In this document: positions 8,149 to 16,531 of the stretch, in pieces
Layout: each line of letters begins with the position of its first letter
Numbering within the stretch: the stretch's first letter is position 1
Source of the DNA: Candidatus Poribacteria bacterium
Lineage (GTDB): Bacteria > Poribacteria > WGA-4E > WGA-3G
Assembly: GCA_022822085.1 (NCBI GenBank)
Contig: JAJECK010000096.1
Location: 32,584-96,583 of the forward strand
Length of the DNA: 64,000 nt
Direction: 5' to 3'
Program-made: the position numbers and the translations under genes
The notes under the pieces: generated by a model
The model's input: only the letters and a program-made list of their open reading frames with translations
Database searches by the model: none
Told to the model about the DNA's origin: nothing

Positions 8149-8419
8149 TAACTCAAGTTGCTACCTATAAGTTTTTTGGACATGGCAACACCGTCTTTAA
8201 TAAAAATGCTAATAATTAGCCGATATTTTGTAGCGTGAACTTCCAGTTTGCGCTCTTGTGACACAAACTGAATGAAGATTAAGAAAATATTTCGGTAATG
8301 TGGCGAGGTTAGGAAACCTCGCCAGCGACGGAGGACACCTGCCTCGTACGGATAGAAAAGGACCGAATTAATAAATTAATCTTCATAAAGTTTGTGCTAC
8401 ATAGGTGTAACTTAGGTTA
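8149..8419. repeat. MITE-like element family 1, copy A
   Basis: A 271-base element in the 349-base gap between mltG and lpxC-fabZ. It starts TAACTCAAGTTGC and ends with the imperfect inverted form GTAACTTAGGTTA. Internally it is partly palindromic: CAAACT...AATGAAGATTAAG near the middle is answered by TTAATCTTCAT...GTTTGTG. It also holds a GGCGAGGTTAGGAAACCTCGCC hairpin. A second copy in inverted orientation lies at 15218-15524, and a degraded one lies near 23.4-23.6 kb. No ORF is present, so movement would need a transposase in trans. Confidence 0.75.
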
Positions 8420-8450
8420 TTTTATTGTATGATAATTGACATCTTGTTGT

Positions 8451-9503
8451 TTATTGTTTTTTTATTGCAGCTCTTCTCCGACGAATCTGTTGGATCATCC
8501 GATTATGTTCATCAAGTGTCTCTGAAAAATGGTGTTTTCCTTTCTCAATAGCCACAAAATAGAAATAAGATGTTTTTTCTGGTCTTAATGCACCTATAAT
8601 ACTTGTCATTCCAGGATTACCGATTGGTCCGGGTGGTAACCCTTTATGAAGATAAGTATTATAAGGTGATTCAAATTTCAGGTCTGTTCTCGTTAATAAT
8701 CGCTTAGGATCCCCTAACGCATAAAGCACTGTAGGGTCTGCTTGAAGCCGCCAATTATGTTTTAGTCTATTGTGAAATACGCCTGCTATTCGAGGAATCT
8801 CTTTCTCAGTACCAGCTTCTCTTTGGATAATCGATGCGAGTGTAATCACTTGATGACGTGTTAACCCTAATGCTTCTGCCTCATCAGCCAAAGTTTCAGT
8901 CCATCTTTTATCAGATTCAGCAAGCATCATCTTAACAACTGTTTCTGCTGGACTCCCTTTAGCAAATTTGTATGTATTGGGAAAAAGATACCCCTCTGCT
9001 GAAATACCTTCCGATAAATATTGTTCCAGTAATTCTTTGGATTTTATAGCATTCTGAAAAGCTTCAGTATCACCTAATTCAGATTCCTCCCAGAGTTCAG
9101 CAATTGCTTCAGCGGTAAATCCCTCTGGTACAGTAAATGTATTATACTCAATCTGCCCCTTTTTCAGTTCATCAAGGATCCGTGTTAGCGACATATCCCG
9201 GCTGAGTTGGTAATTACCTGCACGGAGTTGTGTTCCAATACCACGATATCGAACTACGAGTTTGAATACGAGAGGACTCCGAATCAAATTATTCGTAGCC
9301 AAGTGTTTCGCGATCGCTGTTGTGCTACTACCGGGCACAATTGTAATTGCTACAACCTCCTCTGAGGAAGCGATGGGTGAAATATAGTACGCACCGATTA
9401 AAACAGTACAAAAGCAGATGATCCCGAGACAACCAAGTGTATATATTCCTAACCTGACGACTCGTTTCCGAGTTAAGATGGCAACAATATTGTGTATGAA
9501 CAT
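8451..9503 (-). CDS. mltG: Endolytic murein transglycosylase MltG (YceG family)
   Basis: A 350-residue inner-membrane enzyme that cleaves nascent peptidoglycan strands and helps to set glycan length. One N-terminal transmembrane helix (about residues 18-43) is followed by a LysM-like region with VPEGFTAEAIAELW. The catalytic block LASIIQREAGTEKEIPRIAG carries the conserved Glu. FHNRLKHNWRLQADPTVLYA and GLPPGPIGNPG are family signatures. It lies 75 bases downstream of ruvX on the same strand, a common neighbourhood in bacteria. Confidence 0.95.
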   Translation of the reverse strand: MFIHNIVAILTRKRVVRLGIYTLGCLGIICFCTVLIGAYYISPIASSEEVVAITIVPGSSTTAIAKHLATNNLIRSPLVFKLVVRYRGIGTQLRAGNYQLSRDMSLTRILDELKKGQIEYNTFTVPEGFTAEAIAELWEESELGDTEAFQNAIKSKELLEQYLSEGISAEGYLFPNTYKFAKGSPAETVVKMMLAESDKRWTETLADEAEALGLTRHQVITLASIIQREAGTEKEIPRIAGVFHNRLKHNWRLQADPTVLYALGDPKRLLTRTDLKFESPYNTYLHKGLPPGPIGNPGMTSIIGALRPEKTSYFYFVAIEKGKHHFSETLDEHNRMIQQIRRRRAAIKKQ

Positions 9504-9578
9504 GGACTGTCTCCGAATCAGGGCAGGATGGGATTAATCTTTTGCGTAACAGTTCAACTATATTCTGTAATATAATCA

Positions 9579-10001
9579 TTACTCTTCCACTGAATTGCCG
9601 CGTAGATACTCATCAAGGATTATCACAGCCGAAACTTGATCTATTATTTTCTTTCTATCCTTAGGATTCATTTCCATCCGATCTAAAATTTCCTCAGCTT
9701 CAGATGAAGTAAATCTCTCATCTTGGAACTCAACCGGCACCTCAAGTCCTTCAGACAAACGGGCCCCAAATTTTTGTACCTTTTCTGCTTGTGTGCCAAT
9801 TGTTCCATCAAGTGAGATGGGTAGTCCTATAACGATACGTTCTACATTATGTATAGAAACAAGGTCGCCTATTGCGATAATATCACGCTGTCTGTTTGTC
9901 CGAGTTAGTGTACACAATGGATGCGCCCCGCTCCCAAGCACATCACTTACTGCAACGCCAATTCTTACGTCACCGATATCTAAACCCAGTAATACAGCCA
10001 T
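9579..10001 (-). CDS. ruvX: Putative Holliday junction resolvase / pre-16S rRNA nuclease (YqgF/RuvX)
   Basis: A 140-residue RNase H-fold nuclease of the YqgF family, implicated in 16S rRNA 5' maturation and possibly Holliday-junction resolution. The N-terminus MAVLLGLDIGDVRIGVAVSD contains the first catalytic Asp. IVIGLPISLDGTIGTQA and FQDERFTSSEAE complete the family pattern, and ILDEYLRG near the end holds the last acidic residue. The frame is open further upstream to 10091. I chose the ATG at 9999-10001 because an AAAGGAG ribosome binding site precedes it by six bases and it fits the usual family start. Confidence 0.92.
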   Translation of the reverse strand: MAVLLGLDIGDVRIGVAVSDVLGSGAHPLCTLTRTNRQRDIIAIGDLVSIHNVERIVIGLPISLDGTIGTQAEKVQKFGARLSEGLEVPVEFQDERFTSSEAEEILDRMEMNPKDRKKIIDQVSAVIILDEYLRGNSVEE

Positions 10002-10119
10002 ACTCACTCCTTTATATATTCCTCGGGTACGCTTTGGATTTCTATTACTTATAGAAATTTTACACCAAAAACTACCAATCGTCAAGAACAATTCTTCTAT
10101 GTCTACAGTGATAAAGATG

Positions 10120-10148
10120 TTGATAAATTATACAGATTCTGTTATAAT
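10120..10148 (+). promoter_or_regulatory. Predicted sigma-70-type promoter for the DNA methyltransferase
   Basis: TTGATA at 10120-10125 and a perfect TATAAT at 10143-10148 are separated by 17 bases. They point toward the methyltransferase gene starting at 10217, leaving an untranslated leader of about 60 bases. It lies in the divergent gap between ruvX and the methyltransferase gene. Confidence 0.6.
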
Positions 10149-10216
10149 TTATCCACAAAAAAGTCACTATTTCACCAATTAATATCATTTTCAGGACACG
10201 AATATAAATAAGATAT

Positions 10217-11092
10217 ATGTCTATACATTCGCTATATTATGGGGATAACCTCACAATTCTTCAAAATCATGTCTCAGATGAGAGCATCAACCTCATATAC
10301 ATAGATCCCCCCTTCAACACAGGAAAATACCAATTACGTACTGAGATACAGGTTGAACAGGACGTTGAGGGAGATCGTATCGGTTTTCAAGGAAAAACGT
10401 ACAAGACACATAAAGGAGAAACAAGACATTACTCAGATAAATTTGAGAGTTCAAATGTCTATTTGAAGTTTTTACAACCCCGTTTTGAAGAAGCGTATCG
10501 GGTGCTGCATCCGTATGGCAGCTTTTTCCTGCATATCGATTATCGGGAAGTGCATTATTGCAAAATTATGCTTGATGAGATATTTGGACGCGAGTCTTTC
10601 ATCAATGAAATTATCTGGGCTTATGATTACGGCGGACGATCAAAATCCCGTTGGCCGACTAAACACGATAATATTTTGTGGTACGCAAAAACACCTAAAA
10701 GATATACCTTCAATTATGAGGAGATGGATAGGATACCGTATATGGCACCGGGTTTAGTAGGTAAAGAGAAGGCTGCACGTGGAAAAACACCTACAGATGT
10801 CTGGTGGCATACAATTGTCAGCACCAACGGTCAGGAGAAAACGGGTTACCCAACCCAGAAACCACTCGGAATTCTAAACCGTATTGTCAAAGTCCATTCT
10901 TCTCCGGGTGATACGTTACTGGATTTTTTTGCTGGAAGTGGAACATTCGGTGAAGCTGCTGCATTACACAACCGTTCCTCAATCCTAATTGATAACAATA
11001 TCCCGGCAATCCATAGTATCATGTCAAGGTTAGCAATCTTTGGTATTGAACTGGTAAACGCAAATTATGAGACTTTAGCATCAAATCCGTAA
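10217..11092 (+). CDS. DNA methyltransferase (N4-cytosine/N6-adenine, beta-type motif order), solitary
   Basis: A 291-residue SAM-dependent DNA methyltransferase. The catalytic motif IV, IYIDPPFNTGKY, comes first (about residues 27-38). Motif I, LLDFFAGSGTFGEAA, comes near the C-terminus (about 233-247). This circular order is that of beta-class amino-methyltransferases. KTGYPTQKPLGILNRIV is the conserved segment before motif I. There is no restriction enzyme gene within at least 10 kb on either side apart from the uncharacterised Uma2 proteins, so it looks like an orphan methylase. The target sequence is unknown. A strong promoter-like sequence lies upstream. Confidence 0.9.
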   Translation: MSIHSLYYGDNLTILQNHVSDESINLIYIDPPFNTGKYQLRTEIQVEQDVEGDRIGFQGKTYKTHKGETRHYSDKFESSNVYLKFLQPRFEEAYRVLHPYGSFFLHIDYREVHYCKIMLDEIFGRESFINEIIWAYDYGGRSKSRWPTKHDNILWYAKTPKRYTFNYEEMDRIPYMAPGLVGKEKAARGKTPTDVWWHTIVSTNGQEKTGYPTQKPLGILNRIVKVHSSPGDTLLDFFAGSGTFGEAAALHNRSSILIDNNIPAIHSIMSRLAIFGIELVNANYETLASNP

Positions 11093-11293
11093 CTAATGCC
11101 TTTGTTTTTTCGGTGTCAACGGTATTCAAATTAAAATAGGAGTTTCAACAGTTAGATACAGTATTCTATCAGACATTTTCCTATCCTCTCAGGTGTATAT
11201 GTCTCTATTTAACATTATATCTGTCAAAGAGTTTTAATAGGTCCAGGAAAATGTTGATAATTCAAGCGTGTATACAAACGGAGACATATACTG

Positions 11294-11965
11294 ATGAAAA
11301 AATTAAGACAATTATCAGAACAAATTATGGGAAATATCAACCAATTCATAGAAGATGCAGAAACTAACAATTCCTCTATTGATACAACTGTTGAAGTTAT
11401 GAAAAAGCAGATTCAAAATGCCAAAAAAATTGTTGCCACTGCAATTGCTGACGAACAGAAACTCAAACGCGCTTATAGAGAAGCGATTGATGCAGCAAAT
11501 AGGTGTGAGCATAGGATGAATACTTTACTACAGAATAATAACGAGCAACAGGCAAGCGAAGTCCGTCAACAAGGAAAAAAGTATCAAGAACTTGCCCACG
11601 ACTTAGAACAACGGATTCACGCACAAGAGTCATTTATTACAGACCTAAAAACCGATCTCTCAGAAATATATGAGCAATTCAGAGGCACATCGAGCCGTGC
11701 AGAATCGTTAGCACATCAGCAAAAGCAGACAAAAATACGCGCAGAATTCCATAAGTTGTTAGCTGAATTTGAACTAATTGATGCAAACGCTACATTGACT
11801 GAGGCAGAACAGCAGTTACAACAGGCTGAAGCAAAAGCAAGAATGTGGGAAGATAAACGACAACAGAAGGACATCCCAAAAGGGACAATTGAAACTGATT
11901 TCAATATAGACGAAGCATTAGCTGATCTCAAAAGGGAAATTCTTGGCAGTAGTCAAAATGATTGA
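11294..11965 (+). CDS. PspA/IM30-family coiled-coil membrane stress protein
   Basis: A 223-residue, almost entirely helical protein rich in Gln, Lys, Glu and Ala, with no membrane segment. The N-terminus (LRQLSEQIMGNINQFIEDAE) and the long heptad-rich body with KKQIQNAKK and SEVRQQGKKYQELAHDLEQR match the PspA/IM30/Vipp1 pattern. Those proteins bind acidic membranes, form ESCRT-III-like oligomers and maintain envelope integrity. It is followed directly by an ABC exporter ATPase gene whose start overlaps its stop, so it probably belongs to that operon. The gap of 201 bases before it shows nothing distinctive. Confidence 0.75.
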   Translation: MKKLRQLSEQIMGNINQFIEDAETNNSSIDTTVEVMKKQIQNAKKIVATAIADEQKLKRAYREAIDAANRCEHRMNTLLQNNNEQQASEVRQQGKKYQELAHDLEQRIHAQESFITDLKTDLSEIYEQFRGTSSRAESLAHQQKQTKIRAEFHKLLAEFELIDANATLTEAEQQLQQAEAKARMWEDKRQQKDIPKGTIETDFNIDEALADLKREILGSSQND

Positions 11966-12713
11966 AACTTACAATCTTACCAAATATTTTGGCAATTTGT
12001 GCGCTGTAGATTCACTCATGCTGCAAGTAGACTCTGGTGAAATATTTGGGTTTCTCGGCCCCAACGGTGCTGGGAAGACGACTACAATTAATATGTTGAC
12101 AGGTCTAATTCGACCTTCTTCTGGAACTGCGACGCTTGCAGGATACGATATACAAGAGCAAAGTTTACAAGCAAAGGCAATTCTCGGTTTGATGCCCGAT
12201 ACACCCCATCTATATGAGGCGTTAAGTGGACGCCAGTTTGTTCGAATGATAGCAGATTTATATGAAGTGCCACCGCAACAAGCTGAAAATGAGATGGTGG
12301 AATTGCTTGAACAACTTGAATTGGATGACGCTGCTGATGATCAAATTAAGGGGTATTCCTACGGCATGCAGAAGAAAATATTGCTTATCTCTGTCCTCAT
12401 ACACCACCCCCAAATACTCTTCCTTGATGAACCTACAAGTGGATTAGACCCCAGAAGTGCACGCACAGTCAGAGAAATATTACGCCAACGTTGTGAACAG
12501 GGATGTACCGTCTTTATGACAACACATATTCTTGAAATTGCTGAACGAATATGTGACAGAGTTGGAATTATCAGTAAGGGAAAATTAATCGCTGTCGGAA
12601 CACTCGCTGAACTCCAGCAAAGAAAACAAGCATTTTCTACACAACCTCTCACTAATACCGATAAGGTCGAGACATTAGAAGATATATTCCTCGATCTCAC
12701 CGCAGATGCATAA
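11958..12713 (+). CDS. ABC-2-type exporter ATP-binding protein
   Basis: The ATPase subunit of a drug/lipid/polysaccharide-type ABC-2 exporter, about 251 residues. Walker A is GPNGAGKTTT, the signature is YSYGMQKKILL (degenerate LSGGQ, common in ABC-2 ATPases), Walker B is ILFLDEPTSGLDP, and the H-loop His is in MTTHILE. The ATG at 11958 gives the standard start MIETYNLTKYFGN and overlaps the upstream stop by eight bases. A TTG at 11943 would add five residues and cannot be excluded. The partner permease is the next gene, separated by a repeat element. Confidence 0.9.
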   Translation: MIETYNLTKYFGNLCAVDSLMLQVDSGEIFGFLGPNGAGKTTTINMLTGLIRPSSGTATLAGYDIQEQSLQAKAILGLMPDTPHLYEALSGRQFVRMIADLYEVPPQQAENEMVELLEQLELDDAADDQIKGYSYGMQKKILLISVLIHHPQILFLDEPTSGLDPRSARTVREILRQRCEQGCTVFMTTHILEIAERICDRVGIISKGKLIAVGTLAELQQRKQAFSTQPLTNTDKVETLEDIFLDLTADA

Positions 12714-12725
12714 AGGTTACGAATA

Positions 12726-12857
12726 CAGGACTTACGCGTTCCCCCTTGATAAGGGGGGTAGGGGGGTAAATGGTGCGATATTTCAGTGTTTTTAGTCTTT
12801 TTAACCCCCTAAATCCTCTTTATCAAGGGGACTTTAAGAGAAAATGCGTAAGTCCTG
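12726..12857. repeat. MITE-like element family 2, copy 1
   Basis: A 132-base element beginning CAGGACTTACGC and ending GCGTAAGTCCTG, a 12-base inverted terminal repeat. Inner arms CCCCCTTGATAAGGGG and TTATCAAGGGGAC extend the palindrome. It sits between the exporter ATPase and permease genes. Nearly identical copies occur inverted at 14540-14672 and direct at 33517-33644, plus a split copy around 23.3-23.7 kb. Confidence 0.85.
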
Positions 12858-12880
12858 GAATAGTTTAACTCCAATACCTC

Positions 12881-14521
12881 ATGTTTAGACATATAACGAT
12901 TCTTCTCAAAGCAGATTGCAACGCGTGGTGGAACAGCCTTAAACACGATAAACAAGCATGGCGAAAGAATATCTTTAAGGTAATCGGTTACCTTATCTTC
13001 ATTGCATCGTTGTCCGTATTAGGTTGGACTCTTTTCTCACATTTACGTAAAATTGATGCGTCATCTCAACTCATTTTTAGTGTGATTAACGGATTTATGT
13101 TGTTCGGTATAATTATCGTTGCAAAGGAGTTGATGGAAAGTTCTTTGAAAATACTGTATGAAGCAACTGATACCCAAATGTTATACACCGCGCCAATTCG
13201 ACCTGTAACTATCTTCGGATATAAGTTCATTCATATAACTGTCTCACGCCTAATGAGTATGCTCTGTTTCTTAGGTCCACCTTGGGTCGTTTTCGGTTTG
13301 GCATATCAATTACCTTGGCATTATTATGCTGTGTTATTACCTATATCTGTCTGTCTACTCGTCCTAATCGCCAGCTATGTCACCATCAGCATGATGGTAA
13401 TTGCGCGCTTCTTCTCGTCATCAGTCCTTCTTACAACATTGAAGACTCTCGGAACTGTTATGGGGGTGATGGTTGGTTTTTTTCTTTCCTTCATGTTGTT
13501 TGCTGGGGCTGATGCATTCCCAGTGAAGAAATATATACTTAATTTGACTTCAACTGGGACATCTGGGACAACCGCTGCTTGGTATCCACATGAATGGATA
13601 GGACAACTCTTAGTAAGTTGGGGAAATGAAACTACAATAGGGACGCGATTGAAATGGGGACTTGGTGGGTTCTCGATTAGTATTATCTCTATTGGATTAG
13701 CATTTCTCTCTGCACAATGGATGTACAAAGGTGGATGGGAAAATATACGCCAATTAAAAACTAAACGTAAACCAGTACGTAAGAACGGTCCTACTGCTAC
13801 TTCACATATAAATGGTTTTGCATTATTATTAGGACGTGGCAAGATACAATCCTTAATGTTGAAAGACTTTCTTATCTTCATAAGACATACTGGACGGGTG
13901 GTCGCTATCATAATGTTAACCTGCTTTTTGGTTATCCATATCAGTGTCCTATTTTTGGGTAGAGCGGGACCTGATGAATATACAACTGAAATCCTCACAG
14001 TTCAAATTCTTATCTATAGTTCCCTTATTACATTTGGTATTAGCTGCAACGGTCTTAGGGATGAAGCAAAAACCTGGTGGATGATGAAATCTGCCCCGGT
14101 CAAACCGAGATTACTATACAACAGTAAATTCCTGGTCGCACTTTTCTGTGCATTGCTATATGCAGAATTTTGGTCCATACTTACAGTCCTTTTGCTACGA
14201 ATTCACATTGATAAGTGGGTTCTTATGTTGATGACACCGATCATAACGCTTCCAACAGCATGTGCATTGAATACGACAATCGGCACTTTACCTTGGATGG
14301 CAGAACTAACACATCAACCCAAACCAATTTTAAGAGTCTTAACTTTTACAGTAACACTGTTTTTTGATGTAGCGATCATTATAGCACCGATAGTAGCATG
14401 GCATTCACAGAATATTCTGATATTCTTAATTTCCATAATATTCCTTGCTACTATGTTTGTGATGTTATATAGTTTTGGAGTAGGAAATCTTCGTAGGTTG
14501 TTAGTTCCACAGCAGTCATAA
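12881..14521 (+). CDS. ABC exporter permease, large multi-spanning membrane protein
   Basis: A 546-residue protein with many hydrophobic segments, roughly at residues 35-55, 65-85, 110-135, 148-172, 182-208, 265-285, 345-370, 385-405, 425-450 and 480-540. The composition and its position just after an ABC-2 ATPase identify it as the membrane subunit of the same exporter. A soluble basic loop lies in the middle (KTKRKPVRKNG). No substrate can be inferred. The gene is enclosed by two inverted copies of MITE family 2, which separates it from its ATPase by about 165 bases. Confidence 0.8.
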   Translation: MFRHITILLKADCNAWWNSLKHDKQAWRKNIFKVIGYLIFIASLSVLGWTLFSHLRKIDASSQLIFSVINGFMLFGIIIVAKELMESSLKILYEATDTQMLYTAPIRPVTIFGYKFIHITVSRLMSMLCFLGPPWVVFGLAYQLPWHYYAVLLPISVCLLVLIASYVTISMMVIARFFSSSVLLTTLKTLGTVMGVMVGFFLSFMLFAGADAFPVKKYILNLTSTGTSGTTAAWYPHEWIGQLLVSWGNETTIGTRLKWGLGGFSISIISIGLAFLSAQWMYKGGWENIRQLKTKRKPVRKNGPTATSHINGFALLLGRGKIQSLMLKDFLIFIRHTGRVVAIIMLTCFLVIHISVLFLGRAGPDEYTTEILTVQILIYSSLITFGISCNGLRDEAKTWWMMKSAPVKPRLLYNSKFLVALFCALLYAEFWSILTVLLLRIHIDKWVLMLMTPIITLPTACALNTTIGTLPWMAELTHQPKPILRVLTFTVTLFFDVAIIIAPIVAWHSQNILIFLISIIFLATMFVMLYSFGVGNLRRLLVPQQS

Positions 14522-14539
14522 TCTGATAATTATAATTTA

Positions 14540-14672
14540 CAGGACTTACGCATTTTCTCTTAAAGTCCCCTTGATAAGGGGGATTTAGGAGGTTAAAAAG
14601 ACTAAAAACACTGAAATATCGCACCATTTACCCCCCTAACCCCCCTTATCAAGGGGGAATGCGTAAGTCCTG
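14540..14672. repeat. MITE-like element family 2, copy 2 (inverted relative to copy 1)
   Basis: A 133-base element from CAGGACTTACGC to GCGTAAGTCCTG. Its reverse complement matches copy 1 with only a handful of differences. It lies 18 bases after the permease stop and 27 bases before the carbonic anhydrase start. With copy 1 it forms a large inverted repeat around the permease gene. Confidence 0.85.
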
Positions 14673-14699
14673 ATTTACAAACAAAATGGAGAAAGGAAA

Positions 14700-15215
14700 A
14701 TGTTGATAGAATATGAAGGAATAACACCAAACGTCCATTCATCGGTCTTCGTGGCACCCGGTGCAATGCTCATCGGTGATGTAAAAATTGGAGAAGAATC
14801 AAGTATCTGGTTCAACTGTGTGTTACGAGGAGACTTAGAACCGATACATATCGGGTGTCGGACCAATATACAAGACGGTACAGTAATACACATGGATAAA
14901 GATATACCATGCCTGATTGGCGATGATGTTACTGTTGGACACGGGGCAATTCTCCATAGCTGCGCTATTGATAACGAAGCACTCATCGGAATGGGAGCCA
15001 TTCTATTAACAGGATGTAAAATCGGAGAACGTGCAATCGTTGCAGCAGGAACACTTGTACGTGAAGGGCAAGAAATTCCGTCTGGAACAATAGCAATGGG
15101 TGTACCAGCAGTAGTTAAACGGGAAGCAACAGAAGAAGAATTTGAACGTGTTCGAAACGGAAAAGACGATTACGTCTACCGTGGGAAAATAATGCAAGAA
15201 AGTTTAAATACATAA
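14700..15215 (+). CDS. Gamma-class carbonic anhydrase-like hexapeptide-repeat protein
   Basis: A 171-residue left-handed beta-helix protein. Hexapeptide repeats run from about residue 10 to 130 (VFVAPGAMLIGDVKIGEESS, TNIQDGTVIHMD, VTVGHGAILHSC, ALIGMGAILLTG). The three His residues in TVIHMD, VGHGA and ILHSC match the zinc ligands of gamma-carbonic anhydrases. The protein therefore either hydrates CO2 or is a metal-binding relative (YrdA/PaaY type). The ATG follows GAGAAAGGAAAA, a good ribosome binding site. The short length is normal for the family. Confidence 0.88.
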   Translation: MLIEYEGITPNVHSSVFVAPGAMLIGDVKIGEESSIWFNCVLRGDLEPIHIGCRTNIQDGTVIHMDKDIPCLIGDDVTVGHGAILHSCAIDNEALIGMGAILLTGCKIGERAIVAAGTLVREGQEIPSGTIAMGVPAVVKREATEEEFERVRNGKDDYVYRGKIMQESLNT

Positions 15216-15217
15216 TA

Positions 15218-15524
15218 TAACTCAAGTTGCCACCTATGTAGCACAAACTTCATGAAGATTAAGAAAATAAATCGGTCCTTTGGCGAGGTTAGGAAGAAAT
15301 CAACGGTATGAATGCCATTTAGGCATTCCCCGCCTCGCCAGCGGAGGAGCGAAACCTGCCTCGTACGGATAAAAATTACCGAATTAATATATTAATCTTC
15401 ATCCAGTTTGTGTCATAAGAGCGCAAACTGGAAGTCCACGCTACAAAATATCGGCTAATTATCAGCATTTTTATTAAAGACGGTGTTGCCCTGTCTAAAA
15501 ACTTAGAGGTAGCAACTTGAGTTA
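15218..15524. repeat. MITE-like element family 1, copy B
   Basis: A 307-base element with near-perfect inverted ends TAACTCAAGTTGC and GCAACTTGAGTTA, flanked by TA on both sides (TATAACTC...GAGTTATA). It is the inverted relative of copy A at 8149-8419. It carries an extra internal stretch (near 15289-15337, GGTATGAATGCCATT and GGCATTCCCCGCCTCGCC) that copy A lacks and the remnant at 23.5 kb shares. TA flanks would fit an IS630/Tc1-type mechanism, which is inference. Confidence 0.75.
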
Positions 15525-15557
15525 TAGTGAATTTTACAATTAACTTTACATCTGAAT

Positions 15558-15623
15558 TGTAGGAGGGAACTCCGATTCCCGACTATTAGTGGTTTCGTCG
15601 CGATTCGGAGATCGCTCCTACAG
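15558..15623. repeat. Long hairpin repeat
   Basis: Arms of about 25 bases (TGTAGGAGGGAACTCCGATT and its partner AATCGGAGATCGCTCC-type sequence at 15598-15622) pair with about four mismatches around a 15-base loop. The structure is of the size of a REP/MITE hairpin. No gene depends on it. Confidence 0.55.
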
Positions 15624-15809
15624 AATATATGTGAACTTATTTACAAAATTTACTATAATATAACTGAGTTGGGAAAAATAAGATGTTGGACTTCTTGTCC
15701 GGATGAGGTCGCCTCGCCAGTCCGGATTAGGAAACCTGAAGATAATTTGCCTTATGTTTAGAATTTGCCATATAAAAAACTTACGTTGGGATAGAATGGA
15801 AATTAACAC

Positions 15810-16237
15810 ATGAAAACCAGATATCTGCTTTTATTACAGTGCTATTGACAATAGTAATACTCCCAACCAGTTTTGCGCAAGACAATACACAGGTAGGCTT
15901 ACCTGAAGGGGCAATAGCATTATGGAGCGTAACACCCACAGGTGTTCAAGAACGTGGTAGAATTACGAATAAACATCGAGGTTTTAGTAGTGTGCTAATA
16001 TTTTCACCTGATGGCAAAATCCTGCTTGACACAAGAGGGTCTGGAATTGAGTTTTGGGATACAAATGGTAACGATTTGGGAACCCTATCTGGACATACGG
16101 AGTCAATCACCGCTTTGGTGTTTTCACATGATGGTAAGACGCTTGCAAGTGGAAGCGATGATGGTACGTTGCTGCTATGGGATTGGGAAAGGATCTCCGC
16201 CAAGAGTAAGCCGAACAAGATTAGCGTTCAAAACTAA
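15810..16237 (+). pseudogene. Truncated, frameshifted WD40-repeat protein gene
   Basis: An ATG at 15810 begins MKTRYLLLLQ and stops after twelve codons. In another frame the sequence continues as VLLTIVILPTSFAQDNTQ, which together would make a normal secretion signal, so one base has been gained or lost near 15837. Downstream there are only two WD40 blades (LIFSPDGKILLDTRGSG, ALVFSHDGKTLASGSDDG, closing LLLWDW) before a stop. Two blades cannot close a propeller. I therefore read it as a decaying relative of the lipoprotein at 2766-3875. The following 294 bases to 16531 hold no gene. Confidence 0.65.
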
Positions 16238-16531
16238 AGGGAAAATTGACAAAGTGGAGAAAGAAGATTATTTATTACGTGAGTTTGATAAATCAGATTA
16301 TTGGACTCGGTGTGGTTAGGAAACCGAACCTACCGGGTCTATTAGAGTAATATTTCGGAAAAATGAAGTTCATAATAATATTACAAATATTGACTCCCAA
16401 TAGTCTGTAAATTGTTTAAACTATAATAAAAACATAGAATATTACTACATCCAAAAATTCTTAAGTTTTTAGATTTAATGCGTTTATAGTCTCGCGATTT
16501 ATTGCGACAATTACATTAACAAGGAGAAATT

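Noticed and set aside
16380..16440. Sigma-70 promoter before the Gfo/Idh gene (TTGACT ... TATAAT)
   Set aside because: The spacing of about 26 bases is too long for a standard promoter and no better -35 box was found.
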